Of a stretch of 64,000 nt of DNA, positions 25,705-34,979 are shown in pieces. The notes under the pieces were generated by a model that worked only from the letters and a program-made list of their open reading frames with translations, ran no database searches and was not told the DNA's origin. Source of the stretch: Terriglobia bacterium (lineage in GTDB: Bacteria > Acidobacteriota > Terriglobia > Bryobacterales > UBA6623); contig VXRL01000057.1 in the NCBI GenBank assembly GCA_009838515.1, forward strand, positions 1-64,000. Reading direction: 5' to 3'. Each line of letters starts with the position of its first letter. The first letter of the stretch is position 1. Made by a program: the position numbers and the translations under genes.

Positions 25705-26044
25705 TAGCCGCTCACTGACGCAAACCCCGGGGCCCGTGTCGACCGCAACAACTAGCGAATGGGGACTTCGGCGTCGGTCGACCCCAAATACCTGAGGAGT
25801 AGCTGCTCTGATCTTGTAGCGCTTCCACCCTCTCGTGCTCAGATCGTCGTGCCAACGGCAGTCCATTGGCACGCCGGCCAAGGCAGCAGGTGGCGAGCAG
25901 TCCCGGCTCGATGCGATCGGCCTCGATGGCAGTAACGACGTGGCGCTCCACTAGGACGAGTTCTGGATTTGGCAATTTGATGTTTTGATGTCTCGATACG
26001 TTATGCTATTATGACATCATCGGGGCACCGGATCACGGCACGCA
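25705..26044. other. Intergenic region with the VapBC promoter at its end
   Basis: About 340 bases without a supported gene. The last 70 bases are AT-rich compared with the surroundings and hold the putative VapBC operator, listed separately. Confidence 0.4.
25986..26019 (+). promoter_or_regulatory. Presumed VapBC promoter/operator
   Basis: An inverted repeat, TGATGTC at 25986-25992 and GACATCA at 26013-26019, surrounds an AT-rich stretch containing TATGCTATTATG, from which a -10 box can be drawn. A further partial TGATGT at 25978-25983 precedes it. The layout, about 25 bases before the antitoxin ATG, fits repression by the antitoxin or the antitoxin-toxin complex. The repeat is seen; the function is inferred. 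Confidence 0.5.
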
Positions 26045-26314
26045 ATGCGAACAACACTCACTATTGAAGACGCCCTCGCTAAGGAACTTAAGGAACTCGT
26101 TCACCGGTCAGGCAGGTCGTTCAAGCAGGTCGTGAACGACGCCCTTCGCGCAGGCATCCGTGAGGGGCGCATTGCCAACCCTTCGAGGTTGTATCGTCTG
26201 GTCCCGCAGTCGATGGGCGATGTCGATAGCCGTTTCAACCTCGACAAGGCACTGCTGTTGGGAGATCGTCTTGAGGACGAGGAGCTGGCACGCAAGCTCA
26301 TGCTCAGGAAATGA
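26045..26314 (+). CDS. vapB: VapB-like ribbon-helix-helix antitoxin
   Basis: An 89-residue protein opening MRTTLTIEDALAKELKELV, then GRSFKQVVNDALRAGI, the strand-helix-helix layout of RHH antitoxins. The C-terminal half ending DRLEDEELARKLMLRK is the toxin-binding tail. It overlaps the toxin start by 4 bases (ATGA). The upstream palindrome is its likely binding site. This module is unrelated in sequence to the one at 15107, so the two were acquired separately. Confidence 0.85.
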   Translation: MRTTLTIEDALAKELKELVHRSGRSFKQVVNDALRAGIREGRIANPSRLYRLVPQSMGDVDSRFNLDKALLLGDRLEDEELARKLMLRK

Positions 26315-26766
26315 TTCTGGTTGACGCAAACCTGCTCATCTACGCCGTCAACAGGGACGCGATCCATCACGAGGCGTCACGCGAATGGCTCCAAGAAACG
26401 CTTAGCGGGACCATTCAGGTCGGCCTGCCTTGGATCTGCATACTCGCTTTCTTGCGCGTCACGACCCACCCGCGAATCTTTCCAGTCCCTCTGCAACCGA
26501 ACCAGGCGCTCGCGTACGTCGAGTCTTGGCTCGCCCAGCCGTTTGTCGAAGCAGTAGCTCCGGGCGAAGGGCACTGGACAGTTTTCCACAACCTGCTTCG
26601 CACTACAGGCAGCGCGGGAAATCTTACGTCAGATGCACACGTCGCCGCCCTCGCGATCGAGCACGGAGCAACCGTGTGTTCCACGGATCACGACTTCAAA
26701 CGTTTCCCAGGCGTGCACCACGTGAACCCGCTAGAACCCGACGTGATACATCAAGCGCGGGCCTAA
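26311..26766 (+). CDS. vapC: VapC-type PIN-domain toxin
   Basis: A 151-residue PIN-domain ribonuclease. Catalytic acids are visible: Asp4 in MILVDANLLIYAVN, the SDAHVAALAIEHGATVCSTD segment with two Asp residues, and a Phe-rich DHDFKRFPG end. The IILVDANLL opening and H-x-H-like AIHHEASREWL are typical of the TA-associated PIN family that cleaves structured RNA. It is translationally coupled to the antitoxin. The gene converges on the sulfatase gene at 26777 with only 10 bp between stops. Confidence 0.87.
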   Translation: MILVDANLLIYAVNRDAIHHEASREWLQETLSGTIQVGLPWICILAFLRVTTHPRIFPVPLQPNQALAYVESWLAQPFVEAVAPGEGHWTVFHNLLRTTGSAGNLTSDAHVAALAIEHGATVCSTDHDFKRFPGVHHVNPLEPDVIHQARA

Positions 26767-26776
26767 GCCACAAGAG

Positions 26777-28144
26777 CTATTGGGGCGGCATGTTCGCGCC
26801 AACCGACCTGAGATACTCGAACAGCATCCGTTCTAGCTCCGCGGCCTTGTCCGGCATCTCAGCTCCAAGATCGGTCTGCTCGCCTACATCGCTCGCGAGA
26901 TTGAACAAGTGCTGTTCTGCCGGCTGTCGCGGACTTTCGTACTTGAGCAAGAGCTTGAAATCCCCACGCCGGATCGCGGATGCCGGAAAGGCGCGGTGCA
27001 GCGGTCTGTGGAAGACCAAGCCGTCGAAGCCCCGCTCGACCCGCCCCGTCCCTCGATTCTGCAATACCTTGCGGAAGCTACCGCCATCGACTTCGGCGGG
27101 CAGCCGCTCTTGCCCTCCGGCTAGGTCGTACAGCGTCGGCAAGAGATCGTACCCCGTGACAGGAACGTGCGAGACCGAGTCTGGCTCCACACCCGGGCCG
27201 GCCACCAAGAACGGCACGCGAATTCCTCCCTCGTAGAGCGTGTGCTTCGCGCCGTTCAGCGGGCGGTTCGGCGCCGACAGCGAATTCAGAGCCCCAGGAA
27301 TCGTGCCGCGCCCACCGTTGTCAGCCATGAAGATCACATACGTGCTGTCACTGATGCCGAGCCGCTCCAAGGCATCTAGGAGCCGGCCAATCGATTCATC
27401 CAAGTCGTAGAGCATGCCCGCGAAAGCATGGGTTACCGCGCGGTCTGGGGAGCCCTTGGTTTCGAACATGTCCAGCGACTCCTGGCGGGTTTGCACTTGG
27501 AGATGCGTCGCATAGTGGCTGATCTGGACGTAGAAGGGGTGCCTGCGGATGTGGCGCTCGATGAAATCGACCGCCCGGCCAGTAATGGCAAAGGCGAGCT
27601 TCGGGTCGGCCTTGACCACGCTGCGCCCGCGCTCCTCCATCGGAGCTGGCATGCCGCCGGTGCGGTTCGTTGTCCAGCCGTCGCTCTCATCAAAGCCGAC
27701 CTCGTCGGGACTGGCTCCCATGTCCGAGCCGAACTTTCCAAAGTGCGCCGTGCGGTAGTTCGGGTCGGCTTGCTTGAGAGCTTGCGGGAGAGTCAGTCGT
27801 CCATTCCAGTCGAATTCCGACTTGAACTCCGTGCCGCGCTGACGCGCCGGCGTCATGCCGCAGAATATGCTGCGCCGGGTAGGGGTGCATAGCGGTGCCG
27901 GCGAATAGCCGCTTGTGAAGCGCATCCCTCGTTCGGCCAGTCGCGCCATATTGGGCGTGGCGAGATAGGACGAAGCAGCTTCACGAACCTCAGGGTCCAT
28001 GGCAAATGAGAGCTGGCTCCAGCCTTGGTCGTCGCTCAATATGAAGACGAAGTTAGGCCGATCCTGTCCTGCGGCAAGCGCCGCCGTCATGCTGGCGAGC
28101 AACGCAAGTAGAGTGAGCCTCTTGCCGGATTGTTTGGTTGGCAT
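26777..28144 (-). CDS. Secreted sulfatase with C-T-P-T-R motif
   Basis: About 455 residues from the ATG at 28144. The signal peptide ends near LAAG (residues 1-26). The metal-binding core RPNFVFILSDDQGWSQL is followed by the formylglycine motif C-T-P-T-R at Cys86. Most relatives have Ser at the fourth position; Thr keeps the C-x-P-x-R recognition pattern. FGKFGSDMG replaces the usual GKWHxG, so the Lys-x-His element is altered (Lys kept, no His), while FMADNGGRGT keeps the Asp-Asn pair. It should still be a sulfatase, but that replaced His deserves attention. The position next to an Nramp-like transporter gene, 110 bp upstream on the same strand, may be coincidental. Confidence 0.88.
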   Translation of the reverse strand: MPTKQSGKRLTLLALLASMTAALAAGQDRPNFVFILSDDQGWSQLSFAMDPEVREAASSYLATPNMARLAERGMRFTSGYSPAPLCTPTRRSIFCGMTPARQRGTEFKSEFDWNGRLTLPQALKQADPNYRTAHFGKFGSDMGASPDEVGFDESDGWTTNRTGGMPAPMEERGRSVVKADPKLAFAITGRAVDFIERHIRRHPFYVQISHYATHLQVQTRQESLDMFETKGSPDRAVTHAFAGMLYDLDESIGRLLDALERLGISDSTYVIFMADNGGRGTIPGALNSLSAPNRPLNGAKHTLYEGGIRVPFLVAGPGVEPDSVSHVPVTGYDLLPTLYDLAGGQERLPAEVDGGSFRKVLQNRGTGRVERGFDGLVFHRPLHRAFPASAIRRGDFKLLLKYESPRQPAEQHLFNLASDVGEQTDLGAEMPDKAAELERMLFEYLRSVGANMPPQ

Positions 28145-28254
28145 CGTACTCGCGTCATCGTACCAGCCGGCCCACGGCATATAGGATCGCCGCTCATCGC
28201 AGGGCTACGGGTCCGTCAGCTGCCCTCTCAAGCGTCAGGCGCTGCTTGGACGAC

Positions 28255-29748
28255 TCAGCCGCCGAATGCGCTGGAAAGCTGCTGGTAGAAGGCGATCCCA
28301 GAAATGCCCAAGAAGAAGACGAAGCAGGCAACTTGGCTCACTTGCATGATCATCGGCGGACGGAGCGGCTCCGGCAACAACTTGCGATTGACGTAAAGCG
28401 CGTGCAGAGCGGTCGCGCTCAATCCGAGGTTGCGCAACGCGCCAGTGACGATCGCGAGGAACAGCGGGTCTGGCGTGAGCCGCAAGGCGATCAAGCCCCA
28501 CAGAAAATACAGCCCCATGATCGTGTAGTAAATCAACTTCACTTGGTTGCCGCGCAGGTGGCGCACGTGCCTGCTACCCGTCCAGATCACCTCGGTCCAG
28601 CGCCGCACGATGTTGTCGATGTCGGAAAGCTGGCCGGGCGACAGGACAATAAACCCGCACAGCAGCGTCAGAAACCAGAACACCTCGCCAGAGCTGTCAG
28701 CTATGCCCCGAGCGGTCATCGCCGCCGCCGCGTGCCCTTCCACCTGGGCACCAGCGATGTACTCGAGGGAGAGCATTGAAGGCAGTGCCATTCCGATCAG
28801 GCAGGCCCCGCACCAGATGCCCAACTGGTCCCTGAGCAGGTGGCGCATCCATCCCCTCCAGCGCTTGAGTGACTCCTCGCTGATAGGAAAGACCTTGCCC
28901 ACATGGGCGAGTTCTACCTTCTTGCCACCGATCATGCTGGGAATCGCGCCCACCAGCGGCCCCATGCCCCAGCCCTTGTCCCTGGCGTAGTTCGAGAAGC
29001 TCGTGTTTGTGATTCCGCCCATGCCGGCGATAGCCGCAAACGCGGCCAGCGTCGGCCAGTCAATCTCCTGCTCCGGCATCGAGCCGACCTTGAGGAATCC
29101 GGTGAACACAGCCACCCACGTATCCCAGCTCACCAAGAACAAGCACACGAAGCCTAGGTAGCCCAGGACGAGGAAGATCTTCGTCACCATGACTTTCTCG
29201 ACGGTGTTGTAGACCTTGCCGCCGAAGATCAGCGGCAAGAACGCGGCCGAGAACACGCCGTACGACACCCAGCGCAGGATGTCGGCATGCTCTTCGCCCG
29301 GCAGATCGCCTAGAAAGGCTGCCACCAGCGGCACCGCCGCGTTGGATGCCAGGTATGGCCAAATCCCGCCCAAGTCCAGCAGCAGGTAGAAGAAAACCCA
29401 GAATTTCGGGCCGGGGTTGGAACGGAAGAATCCGACCAAGATCGGCTCGCCGGTGTAGAGCGTGTAGCGCATCATGCACAGGTTGTGGCTGACCTGCAGC
29501 AAGATACTGATGGCGGCGATCCACATCAACTGGCCGCCGTAGCGAGCCGTGACGATCGGGCCGAAGAGCCACTCGCCACCGCCGATCGCGCTGCCTGCCA
29601 GCAAGAGGCCCGGGCCGATCAGGAGCCTCCACTGCTTCCAAGTGAACTCCGGGGCCTTCGGCAGATCGGCGCTCTCCCACAGCGGGAAGTGCCGCCCTGC
29701 CCTCGCGCGAACTTCCCCGGAGTCGTCAGCGGGCATGGCGTGAATCAT
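28255..29748 (-). CDS. Nramp-like divalent-metal transporter
   Basis: A 497-residue membrane protein with about eleven hydrophobic helices. The first helix, LIGPGLLLAGSAIGGGEWLFGP, resembles the GPG...DPGN helix of Nramp/MntH, but the metal-binding Asp-Pro-Gly-Asn is replaced by a Gly-Gly-Glu-Trp arrangement. A later ITNTSFSNYARDKGWGMG segment is typical of this outlying Nramp-related group. True Nramps move Mn2+ or Fe2+ with protons; the substrate of this branch is not established. The start could be the second Met (MPADDSGEV), four codons in. Confidence 0.75.
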   Translation of the reverse strand: MIHAMPADDSGEVRARAGRHFPLWESADLPKAPEFTWKQWRLLIGPGLLLAGSAIGGGEWLFGPIVTARYGGQLMWIAAISILLQVSHNLCMMRYTLYTGEPILVGFFRSNPGPKFWVFFYLLLDLGGIWPYLASNAAVPLVAAFLGDLPGEEHADILRWVSYGVFSAAFLPLIFGGKVYNTVEKVMVTKIFLVLGYLGFVCLFLVSWDTWVAVFTGFLKVGSMPEQEIDWPTLAAFAAIAGMGGITNTSFSNYARDKGWGMGPLVGAIPSMIGGKKVELAHVGKVFPISEESLKRWRGWMRHLLRDQLGIWCGACLIGMALPSMLSLEYIAGAQVEGHAAAAMTARGIADSSGEVFWFLTLLCGFIVLSPGQLSDIDNIVRRWTEVIWTGSRHVRHLRGNQVKLIYYTIMGLYFLWGLIALRLTPDPLFLAIVTGALRNLGLSATALHALYVNRKLLPEPLRPPMIMQVSQVACFVFFLGISGIAFYQQLSSAFGG

Positions 29749-29773
29749 ACCCTAACGTCGTGCGTGGAACTGA

Positions 29774-31138
29774 TCAGCACACAGGCATAGCAGCGTGTCC
29801 GACGCTCGAGCCAACCGTACGTCCGGCCTCGACGCTCTCGATGCGCACCCGGGTCAATAAGCCGGGCTCGGTCTCCTCCGACTTCAGGTGGATTTCGACG
29901 AAGTTTTCGCTGAGCGCCCGCGAGGTGCCCTCGCCTGCCGCCAGGGTGACGGCCGAAACGGTACTGCCCACTAGGTTGCGCCGAAACTCAAGGTTCTTGC
30001 GGTCGATCAGTTCCCGTAGAACGCGGCTGCGCTCCCGCTTGACGGACTTGGGGACTTGGGCGTCCATGTCCGCAGCTTCCGTGCCCTCGCGCGAGGAGTA
30101 CGAGAAGACATGCAGATACGTGAAAGGCATGCGTTCGACAAATGCCCGCGTTTGCTCGAATTCGTCGTCGGTTTCGCCGGGAAAGCCCACCATTACATCC
30201 GCCCCGATGGCTGCAAGTGGCACCCAGCGCCGGACCAAGGCAAGACGGCCCTCGTAGTGACGCACTCGGTATTTCCTCCGCATGCGGCGCAGCACAGCAT
30301 CCGACCCAGACTGCAGCGGGACATGGACATGCTTGGCGATCCTTTCAGAGCCCGCCATGAACTCGATCAAGTCCTCGCTCCAGTCCATGGGCTCGACCGA
30401 GCTGAGGCGAATTCGGCCAACGGTCGTTTGGGAGAGAATCGCTCGCAGCAGCTCGACAAACTTCGGGCGGCCATCGAGATCGCGTCCCCAGCGGCCAAGG
30501 TTGATGCCCGTCAACACGATTTCGGCGTACCGATCCTGCAGCGCTCGAATCTCACGAATGACCGCTTCGGCGGTTGCGCTGCGGCTCCGGCCGCGCACCG
30601 AGGGGATCACGCAGAAGGCGCAACGGTTGCTGCAGCCGTCCTGAACCTTGACGTTCGGCCTGCTCCGCCCCAGCGGATCTCCGACCGGCATGCTCGGCAC
30701 GGTGCGCAGCTCGGCAACATCTCCCACCAATGTCGTTCCCGCGACAATCTCGCCGTGATACGCATGCCTCTGCTGTAGCGCGCCACCGATTTGCACCAGC
30801 CGCGGTGCGATCATCTCTCCGATCTCGTGCTTGTGGGAGTTGCCGACCACCCACTTCACGCCTTGGATGTTCGACAGTTCCTGAGGCGACCGCTGTGCGT
30901 AGCACCCTGTCACCAAGACTTCGGCGCCCGGGTTCTCGCGGTGAATGCGGCGGATAGCCTGGCGCGCGTCACGATCAGCTTCGGCGGTGACCGTGCAGGT
31001 GTTGAGCACTACCACGTCCGCCGCAGCGTGGTCCTCGGTCCTGTGCAGTCCGCGCGCCGCTAGGTCAGCCGCGATCCCAGCCCCATCGGCCTGGGTGGCG
31101 CGGCATCCGAAGTTCTTGATGCTGAACAGCCTAGACAC
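29774..31138 (-). CDS. mtaB: tRNA t6A37 methylthiotransferase MtaB
   Basis: About 454 residues from a GTG at 31138, just ahead of the family-typical start RLFSIKNFGCRATQ; the longer frame upstream is unsupported. The three cysteines of the auxiliary cluster lie in FGCRAT, NTCTVT and TGCYAQ. The radical-SAM motif is CSNRCAFC. Conserved HVHVPLQSGSD and GADVMVGFPGETD follow, and a TRAM-like C-terminus with the EGTSRALSENFVEI strand ends it. The enzyme adds a methylthio group to N6-threonylcarbamoyladenosine at position 37 of ANN-decoding tRNAs. The gene is on the same strand as parDE but is separated from the frameshifted parE. Confidence 0.93.
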   Translation of the reverse strand: MSRLFSIKNFGCRATQADGAGIAADLAARGLHRTEDHAAADVVVLNTCTVTAEADRDARQAIRRIHRENPGAEVLVTGCYAQRSPQELSNIQGVKWVVGNSHKHEIGEMIAPRLVQIGGALQQRHAYHGEIVAGTTLVGDVAELRTVPSMPVGDPLGRSRPNVKVQDGCSNRCAFCVIPSVRGRSRSATAEAVIREIRALQDRYAEIVLTGINLGRWGRDLDGRPKFVELLRAILSQTTVGRIRLSSVEPMDWSEDLIEFMAGSERIAKHVHVPLQSGSDAVLRRMRRKYRVRHYEGRLALVRRWVPLAAIGADVMVGFPGETDDEFEQTRAFVERMPFTYLHVFSYSSREGTEAADMDAQVPKSVKRERSRVLRELIDRKNLEFRRNLVGSTVSAVTLAAGEGTSRALSENFVEIHLKSEETEPGLLTRVRIESVEAGRTVGSSVGHAAMPVC

Positions 31139-31243
31139 GCTAGCTTCATTTAAGCATCGACCGGATCCACGATCTCTTCCAACGCGAGATGAGCCTGAGA
31201 GGAGTCCTGCCTCGGGCGTGGGAATCAACGTGTACTCGGGACG

Positions 31244-31539
31244 CTATTCACCATATCGCTGAGGCAAGTCCATCCGCCCATGCAGAACACGCACGATGTA
31301 TACTCCCGCCGTTTCGGCAGGTAGAAAACGACCTGCGCTTGGCATTCATGGCGTCTGACACTGGGTGCAATTCGGTCTGCGCGGCGACCAAGACCGGAGA
31401 GATCTGCGAGCTTTTCGAAACAACCTTGCAGGAGATTCAAGCACTCTTTCGCCTGCGCCAGCCCGTGCTGCTCGATCGTGTAGGTGTAGATGGTGTCGAG
31501 ATCGTCCGCCGCTTTCCGGGACAGCCTACAGCTGGCCAT
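31244..31539 (-). pseudogene. Frameshifted ParE/RelE-family toxin
   Basis: The frame starting at the ATG at 31539 opens as a normal ParE toxin: RLSRKAADDLDTIYTYTIEQ, then ECLNLLQGCFEKLADLSGLG, and ends ECQAQVVFYLP. From there it turns to nonsense (KRREYTSCVFCMGG). Changing frame at the A-run near 31314-31318 restores TAGVYIVRVLHGRMDLPQR, the classic ParE C-terminus, ending at a TAG at 31244. A single lost base in the CCGAAACGG stretch explains it. The toxin is therefore broken unless the sequence has an error. Translation beyond the shift lacks the C-terminal core strand and gives a 104-residue non-functional product. It overlaps parD by 14 bases. Confidence 0.82.
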
Positions 31540-31783
31540 CTCTTCGCTGACGGGTCTCGACCTCTTCCATGACGGAGGCGACCGTCTTGTCGCTCGTGCC
31601 ACTATCGAGACCTTCTTGGATTGCCACTCTAAGCGTGTCGGCATCGATGAGTCTCTGCCGGTCGCGACGAATCAAGTCCCGGATGTAGTCGCTATCGTTC
31701 GCGTAGTGGCCAGCGGAAATCTGCGCCTTGATCCAGCGATCCTGCGAATTTGTCACGGCGATCGTCTTACGAACCGCTCCCAT
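31526..31783 (-). CDS. parD: ParD-family antitoxin
   Basis: About 85 residues from the ATG at 31783, with a GGAAGGG ribosome site ahead of it. The sequence TIAVTNSQDRWIKAQISAG and DSDYIRDLIRRDRQR is the ParD ribbon-helix-helix pattern, with the DYIRDLIR helix that contacts ParE. The C-terminal half is acidic and flexible, as in toxin-binding tails. The antitoxin is intact although its toxin partner carries a frameshift, so it may act on a ParE encoded elsewhere or be a decaying relic. Confidence 0.85.
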   Translation of the reverse strand: MGAVRKTIAVTNSQDRWIKAQISAGHYANDSDYIRDLIRRDRQRLIDADTLRVAIQEGLDSGTSDKTVASVMEEVETRQRRDGQL

Positions 31784-31962
31784 GTTGACCCTTCCGCACT
31801 CTACGCCACCATGCAGCATATTATCGATGCAATGTCACGCACTAGAGTCACCGTCGCCGGCCGGGTATCCGAACGGCCACCCGAGGGCGCTCCCGTCGAA
31901 CACTGTGACCGATCCGGAGCGCACCAGCACTGCGCCATGCCAATGCCAGATAGGGCGGTGTG

Positions 31963-33186
31963 CTAGCTCGGTAGCAGGACACGCGCCCACTTTTTCCCCA
32001 GCTTCAGCACCAGTTCCGACGCCCCCTCCGGCACCTCGTAGCTCATTTCGCGGTGTTTGGCGCCGTTGACGCTAACGGAATTCTCCCTGAGCTTCCGATT
32101 CGCTTCCGCACCGGAACTGGCCAGGCCTGCCGCTCGGAGCAGCTTGTCCAGGCGGATCACGCTGGCACCACGCATTTCCTCGGGAAGGCTCATCTCCGGC
32201 ATGCTGTCCGGAACCTGCTTGTTCTGCACAACCTGACGGAACGCATCACCGCCCTTGGCGGCTCCTTCGCCGCCGTGGAAATCAGTCACGATGCGCGCGG
32301 CCAGATCGTGTTTGAGATCCATAGGGTGGAGAGAGCCGTCAGCGGCACCTTGCTTGAGCTTCTCGATCTCTCGTAACGACAGGTCGGTCAACAATTCGTA
32401 GTAGCGGAACATCAGCTCGTCCGAAGCTTGCATTACCTTGCGGTACATCACGTCGGGCGGCTCGTTGACGCCGATGTAGTTGCCCAGTGACTTCGACATC
32501 TTCTGCGTCCCGTCCAGCCCTTCCAAGATCGGCACGGTAGCCACGATCTGGCGGGGCTGGCCGTGGCTGGCCTGGAACTCCCGTCCCAGCAGCAGGTTGA
32601 ACTTCTGGTCTGTTCCGCCGAGTTCCACATCGGCCTTGAGAGCAACCGAGTCCTGAGCCTGCGTCAGCGGATACAAGAACTCGTGCAGACTGATCGGCTT
32701 GCCTTGCCTGTAGCGTTGCGTGAAGTCTTCGCGTTCAAGCAATTGAGCAATCGTTGCTTGTGAGCATAGCTCGATCATGCCTATCGTGCCCAATTCGAGC
32801 AGCCATTCGCTGTTGAAGCGGATCTCGGTCCTGCCTGGGTCCAAGATCTTGAACACCTGCTTCCTGTAGGTCTCGGCGTTCTCGAGGATCTGCTCGCGGG
32901 TCATAGGCGGGCGCGTTGTGTTCCGCCCGCTGGGATCACCAATTAGCCCGGTCACATCGCCGATCAGGAACACGGCGGTGTGGCCCAAGTCTTGGAAATG
33001 CTTCATCTTCCGCAGCAGCACCGTATGCCCCAAATGAAGGTCCGGCGCCGTGGGGTCAAATCCAGCCTTGACGCGCAGCGGGCGCCCCTTTCGAGCGCAC
33101 TCATCCAAGCGGGAGTGCAGCTCGTTCTCGGAGATGATCTCGGCGCACCCCTTGCGCAGGTATTCGAGCTGCTCGTCTATCGTCAT
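31963..33186 (-). CDS. tyrS: Tyrosyl-tRNA synthetase
   Basis: A 407-residue class I synthetase from the ATG at 33186; the open frame continues 117 codons upstream but that part is the shadow of purN. Signature elements are HLGHT (the HIGH motif) in the N-terminal Rossmann domain, the [13 protein letters not shown] and [18 protein letters not shown] segments, and KMSKS for ATP binding. A C-terminal S4-like RNA-binding domain carries [21 protein letters not shown]. It charges tRNA-Tyr in the cytoplasm. The start overlaps the purN stop by 4 bases, so the two are translationally coupled. Confidence 0.95.
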   Translation of the reverse strand: MTIDEQLEYLRKGCAEIISENELHSRLDECARKGRPLRVKAGFDPTAPDLHLGHTVLLRKMKHFQDLGHTAVFLIGDVTGLIGDPSGRNTTRPPMTREQILENAETYRKQVFKILDPGRTEIRFNSEWLLELGTIGMIELCSQATIAQLLEREDFTQRYRQGKPISLHEFLYPLTQAQDSVALKADVELGGTDQKFNLLLGREFQASHGQPRQIVATVPILEGLDGTQKMSKSLGNYIGVNEPPDVMYRKVMQASDELMFRYYELLTDLSLREIEKLKQGAADGSLHPMDLKHDLAARIVTDFHGGEGAAKGGDAFRQVVQNKQVPDSMPEMSLPEEMRGASVIRLDKLLRAAGLASSGAEANRKLRENSVSVNGAKHREMSYEVPEGASELVLKLGKKWARVLLPS

Positions 33187-33785
33187 CTCGTGCGCACGAC
33201 CCGTCGGCCGTCGATCCTGTAGTCTCCGCTCAGCACCAGGCGAATAGCTTCCGTATAGGCCACGTGCTCTTGCTCCAAGATCCGGGCCGCGAGCGACTCC
33301 TCGGTGTCGGAGTCCAAGACTGGCACGGCTTTTTGGATCAGAATCGGGCCCGCATCGAGGCGCTCGTCCACGAAATGCACCGTGCAGCCGGTGTACTTCA
33401 CGCCGTGTTCGAGAGCCTGCGCTTGCCCCTCCAAGCCGGGGAACGACGGCAGCAGGGAGGGGTGGATGTTCAGGATGCGCCGCGGAAACTCCTCGACGAA
33501 GTAGGCGCTCAGCAGCCGCATGAAGCCGGCCAGGCACACCAAGTCGACCTGCGCATCGCGCAATTCCGCCACCACCAAGCGGTCATAAGCCTCCCGCTCC
33601 ATCGCCTTGGACGGAATGCAGACAGCCCGCAGCCCGCGCTGCCGGGCACGTTCTAAGCCCTTGGCCCGGGGGCTGTTGCTGACAACGATCGCGATCTCGG
33701 CCTCCAGCCTGCCTGCCTCGATGCTGTCGGCGATGGCCTCGAAGTTCGAGCCCCGGCCGGAAAGGAGAATGCCTAGCCGACTCAT
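33183..33785 (-). CDS. purN: Phosphoribosylglycinamide formyltransferase (GART)
   Basis: A 200-residue enzyme with the complete PurN pattern: [20 protein letters not shown] at the N-terminus for the phosphate-binding loop, the catalytic Asn and His in [14 protein letters not shown], and the catalytic Asp in [11 protein letters not shown]. It uses 10-formyl-tetrahydrofolate to formylate GAR, step three of purine synthesis. It is the middle gene of purM-purN-tyrS, with 4-base overlaps at both ends. Confidence 0.95.
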   Translation of the reverse strand: MSRLGILLSGRGSNFEAIADSIEAGRLEAEIAIVVSNSPRAKGLERARQRGLRAVCIPSKAMEREAYDRLVVAELRDAQVDLVCLAGFMRLLSAYFVEEFPRRILNIHPSLLPSFPGLEGQAQALEHGVKYTGCTVHFVDERLDAGPILIQKAVPVLDSDTEESLAARILEQEHVAYTEAIRLVLSGDYRIDGRRVVRTR

Positions 33786-34822
33786 GGTTCGTACACGACT
33801 CCGCCAGTGCCGGGCTCCACTGCGCCGACATGGAAGGCCGCTTCCCCGCTCCGCTCCAACAGCTCGACCGCCTCCGCCGCCTGCCCGCGCGGGACGCTGG
33901 CGATCAAGCCCAGGCCCATGTTGAAGACACGCCGCATCTCATCGGCCGGGATCCCGCCCAAGCGCTGCAGCGTCTCAAACACCGCCAGAACAGGCCAGCT
34001 GCCGGGCCGAACTCTTGCCTGAAGGCCCGCTGGAAGCATCCGAGGCGTGTTTTCGGTGATGCCTCCTCCGGTGATGTGGGCCGCTGCTTCGAGCAAGCCT
34101 GCATCGGCTAGGCTGCGCAGGGGCTTGAGATAGCTGCGGTGCACCTTGAGCAGCTCGTCCCCGACTGTCGCGCCGAGACCCTCCACGTCTTGATCCGCCG
34201 CATAGCCCGCACGCTCGAAGAGCACCTTGCGGGCCAGCGAGTAACCGTTGGTGTGCAGTCCGGTAGACGGCAGGCCGACGAGCTCACTGCCCTCCGCGAC
34301 CCGTGAACCTAGCAACAGTTCCTCGCGCTCGGCCGCGCCCACGATAAATCCGGCCAAGTCGTATTCCCCGGCGCTGTACAGCCCTGGCATTTCGGCGGTC
34401 TCACCGCCGATCAGAGCTACCCCGTTCTGCTGGCAGGCGAGGCTGATGCCTCCGACGACTTGCTCGGCGACATCTGGATCGAGCCTGCCAACCGAGAAGT
34501 AGTCAAGGAAGAACAAAGGCGTCGCGCCCTGGACCGCGATGTCGTTGACACAGTGATTCACGAGGCACTGGCCGACGGTATCGTGGCGGCCCGTAGCGAA
34601 GGCGACCTTTAACTTGGTGCCGACACCATCGGCTGAACTGATCAGCACCGGATCCCGCAGTTGCCGGCCTCGCAACGAGTAGGCCGCGCCGAAGGCCCCG
34701 ACTCCGGCCAAGACATTCTCGTCGAAGGTGCGCTGGGCTAGCCGGCGGATGCGGTCAGTGGCACTGTCCGCTGCGTCGATGTCCACGCCAGCATCGACGT
34801 ATGTCAGGGACTGGTCCAGCAT
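33782..34822 (-). CDS. purM: Phosphoribosylformylglycinamidine cyclo-ligase (AIRS)
   Basis: A 346-residue enzyme from the ATG at 34822, where the protein opens SLTYVDAGVDIDAADSATDRI. Family landmarks are LISSADGVGTKLKVAFATGRH, DTVGQCLVNHCVNDIAVQGATP, ALIGGETAEMPGLYSAGEYDLAG and ITGGGITENTPRMLP. It closes the imidazole ring of FGAM to AIR using ATP. The stop overlaps the purN start (ATGA), a widespread purM-purN arrangement. The gene diverges from the cytochrome c/monooxygenase gene at 34980. Confidence 0.95.
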   Translation of the reverse strand: MLDQSLTYVDAGVDIDAADSATDRIRRLAQRTFDENVLAGVGAFGAAYSLRGRQLRDPVLISSADGVGTKLKVAFATGRHDTVGQCLVNHCVNDIAVQGATPLFFLDYFSVGRLDPDVAEQVVGGISLACQQNGVALIGGETAEMPGLYSAGEYDLAGFIVGAAEREELLLGSRVAEGSELVGLPSTGLHTNGYSLARKVLFERAGYAADQDVEGLGATVGDELLKVHRSYLKPLRSLADAGLLEAAAHITGGGITENTPRMLPAGLQARVRPGSWPVLAVFETLQRLGGIPADEMRRVFNMGLGLIASVPRGQAAEAVELLERSGEAAFHVGAVEPGTGGVVYEP

Positions 34823-34979
34823 CGCTTCACGCTCATTATCGCAAGTGGTAGACACAGCACGGAATCCGGCCTTCCGTGTCCATGCACGGGCTTGGAACTG
34901 ATTCCACCGGAACCAGTCACGCAGCCAGCGCCCCGCTCTGGCCACGATGCTGGGGTGATGGACTAACCTAAGCAGAAGA

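Noticed and set aside
33187-33537. An N-terminal extension of tyrS by 117 codons
   Set aside because: This part is purN read in another frame; TyrS proteins start close to the ATG at 33186.
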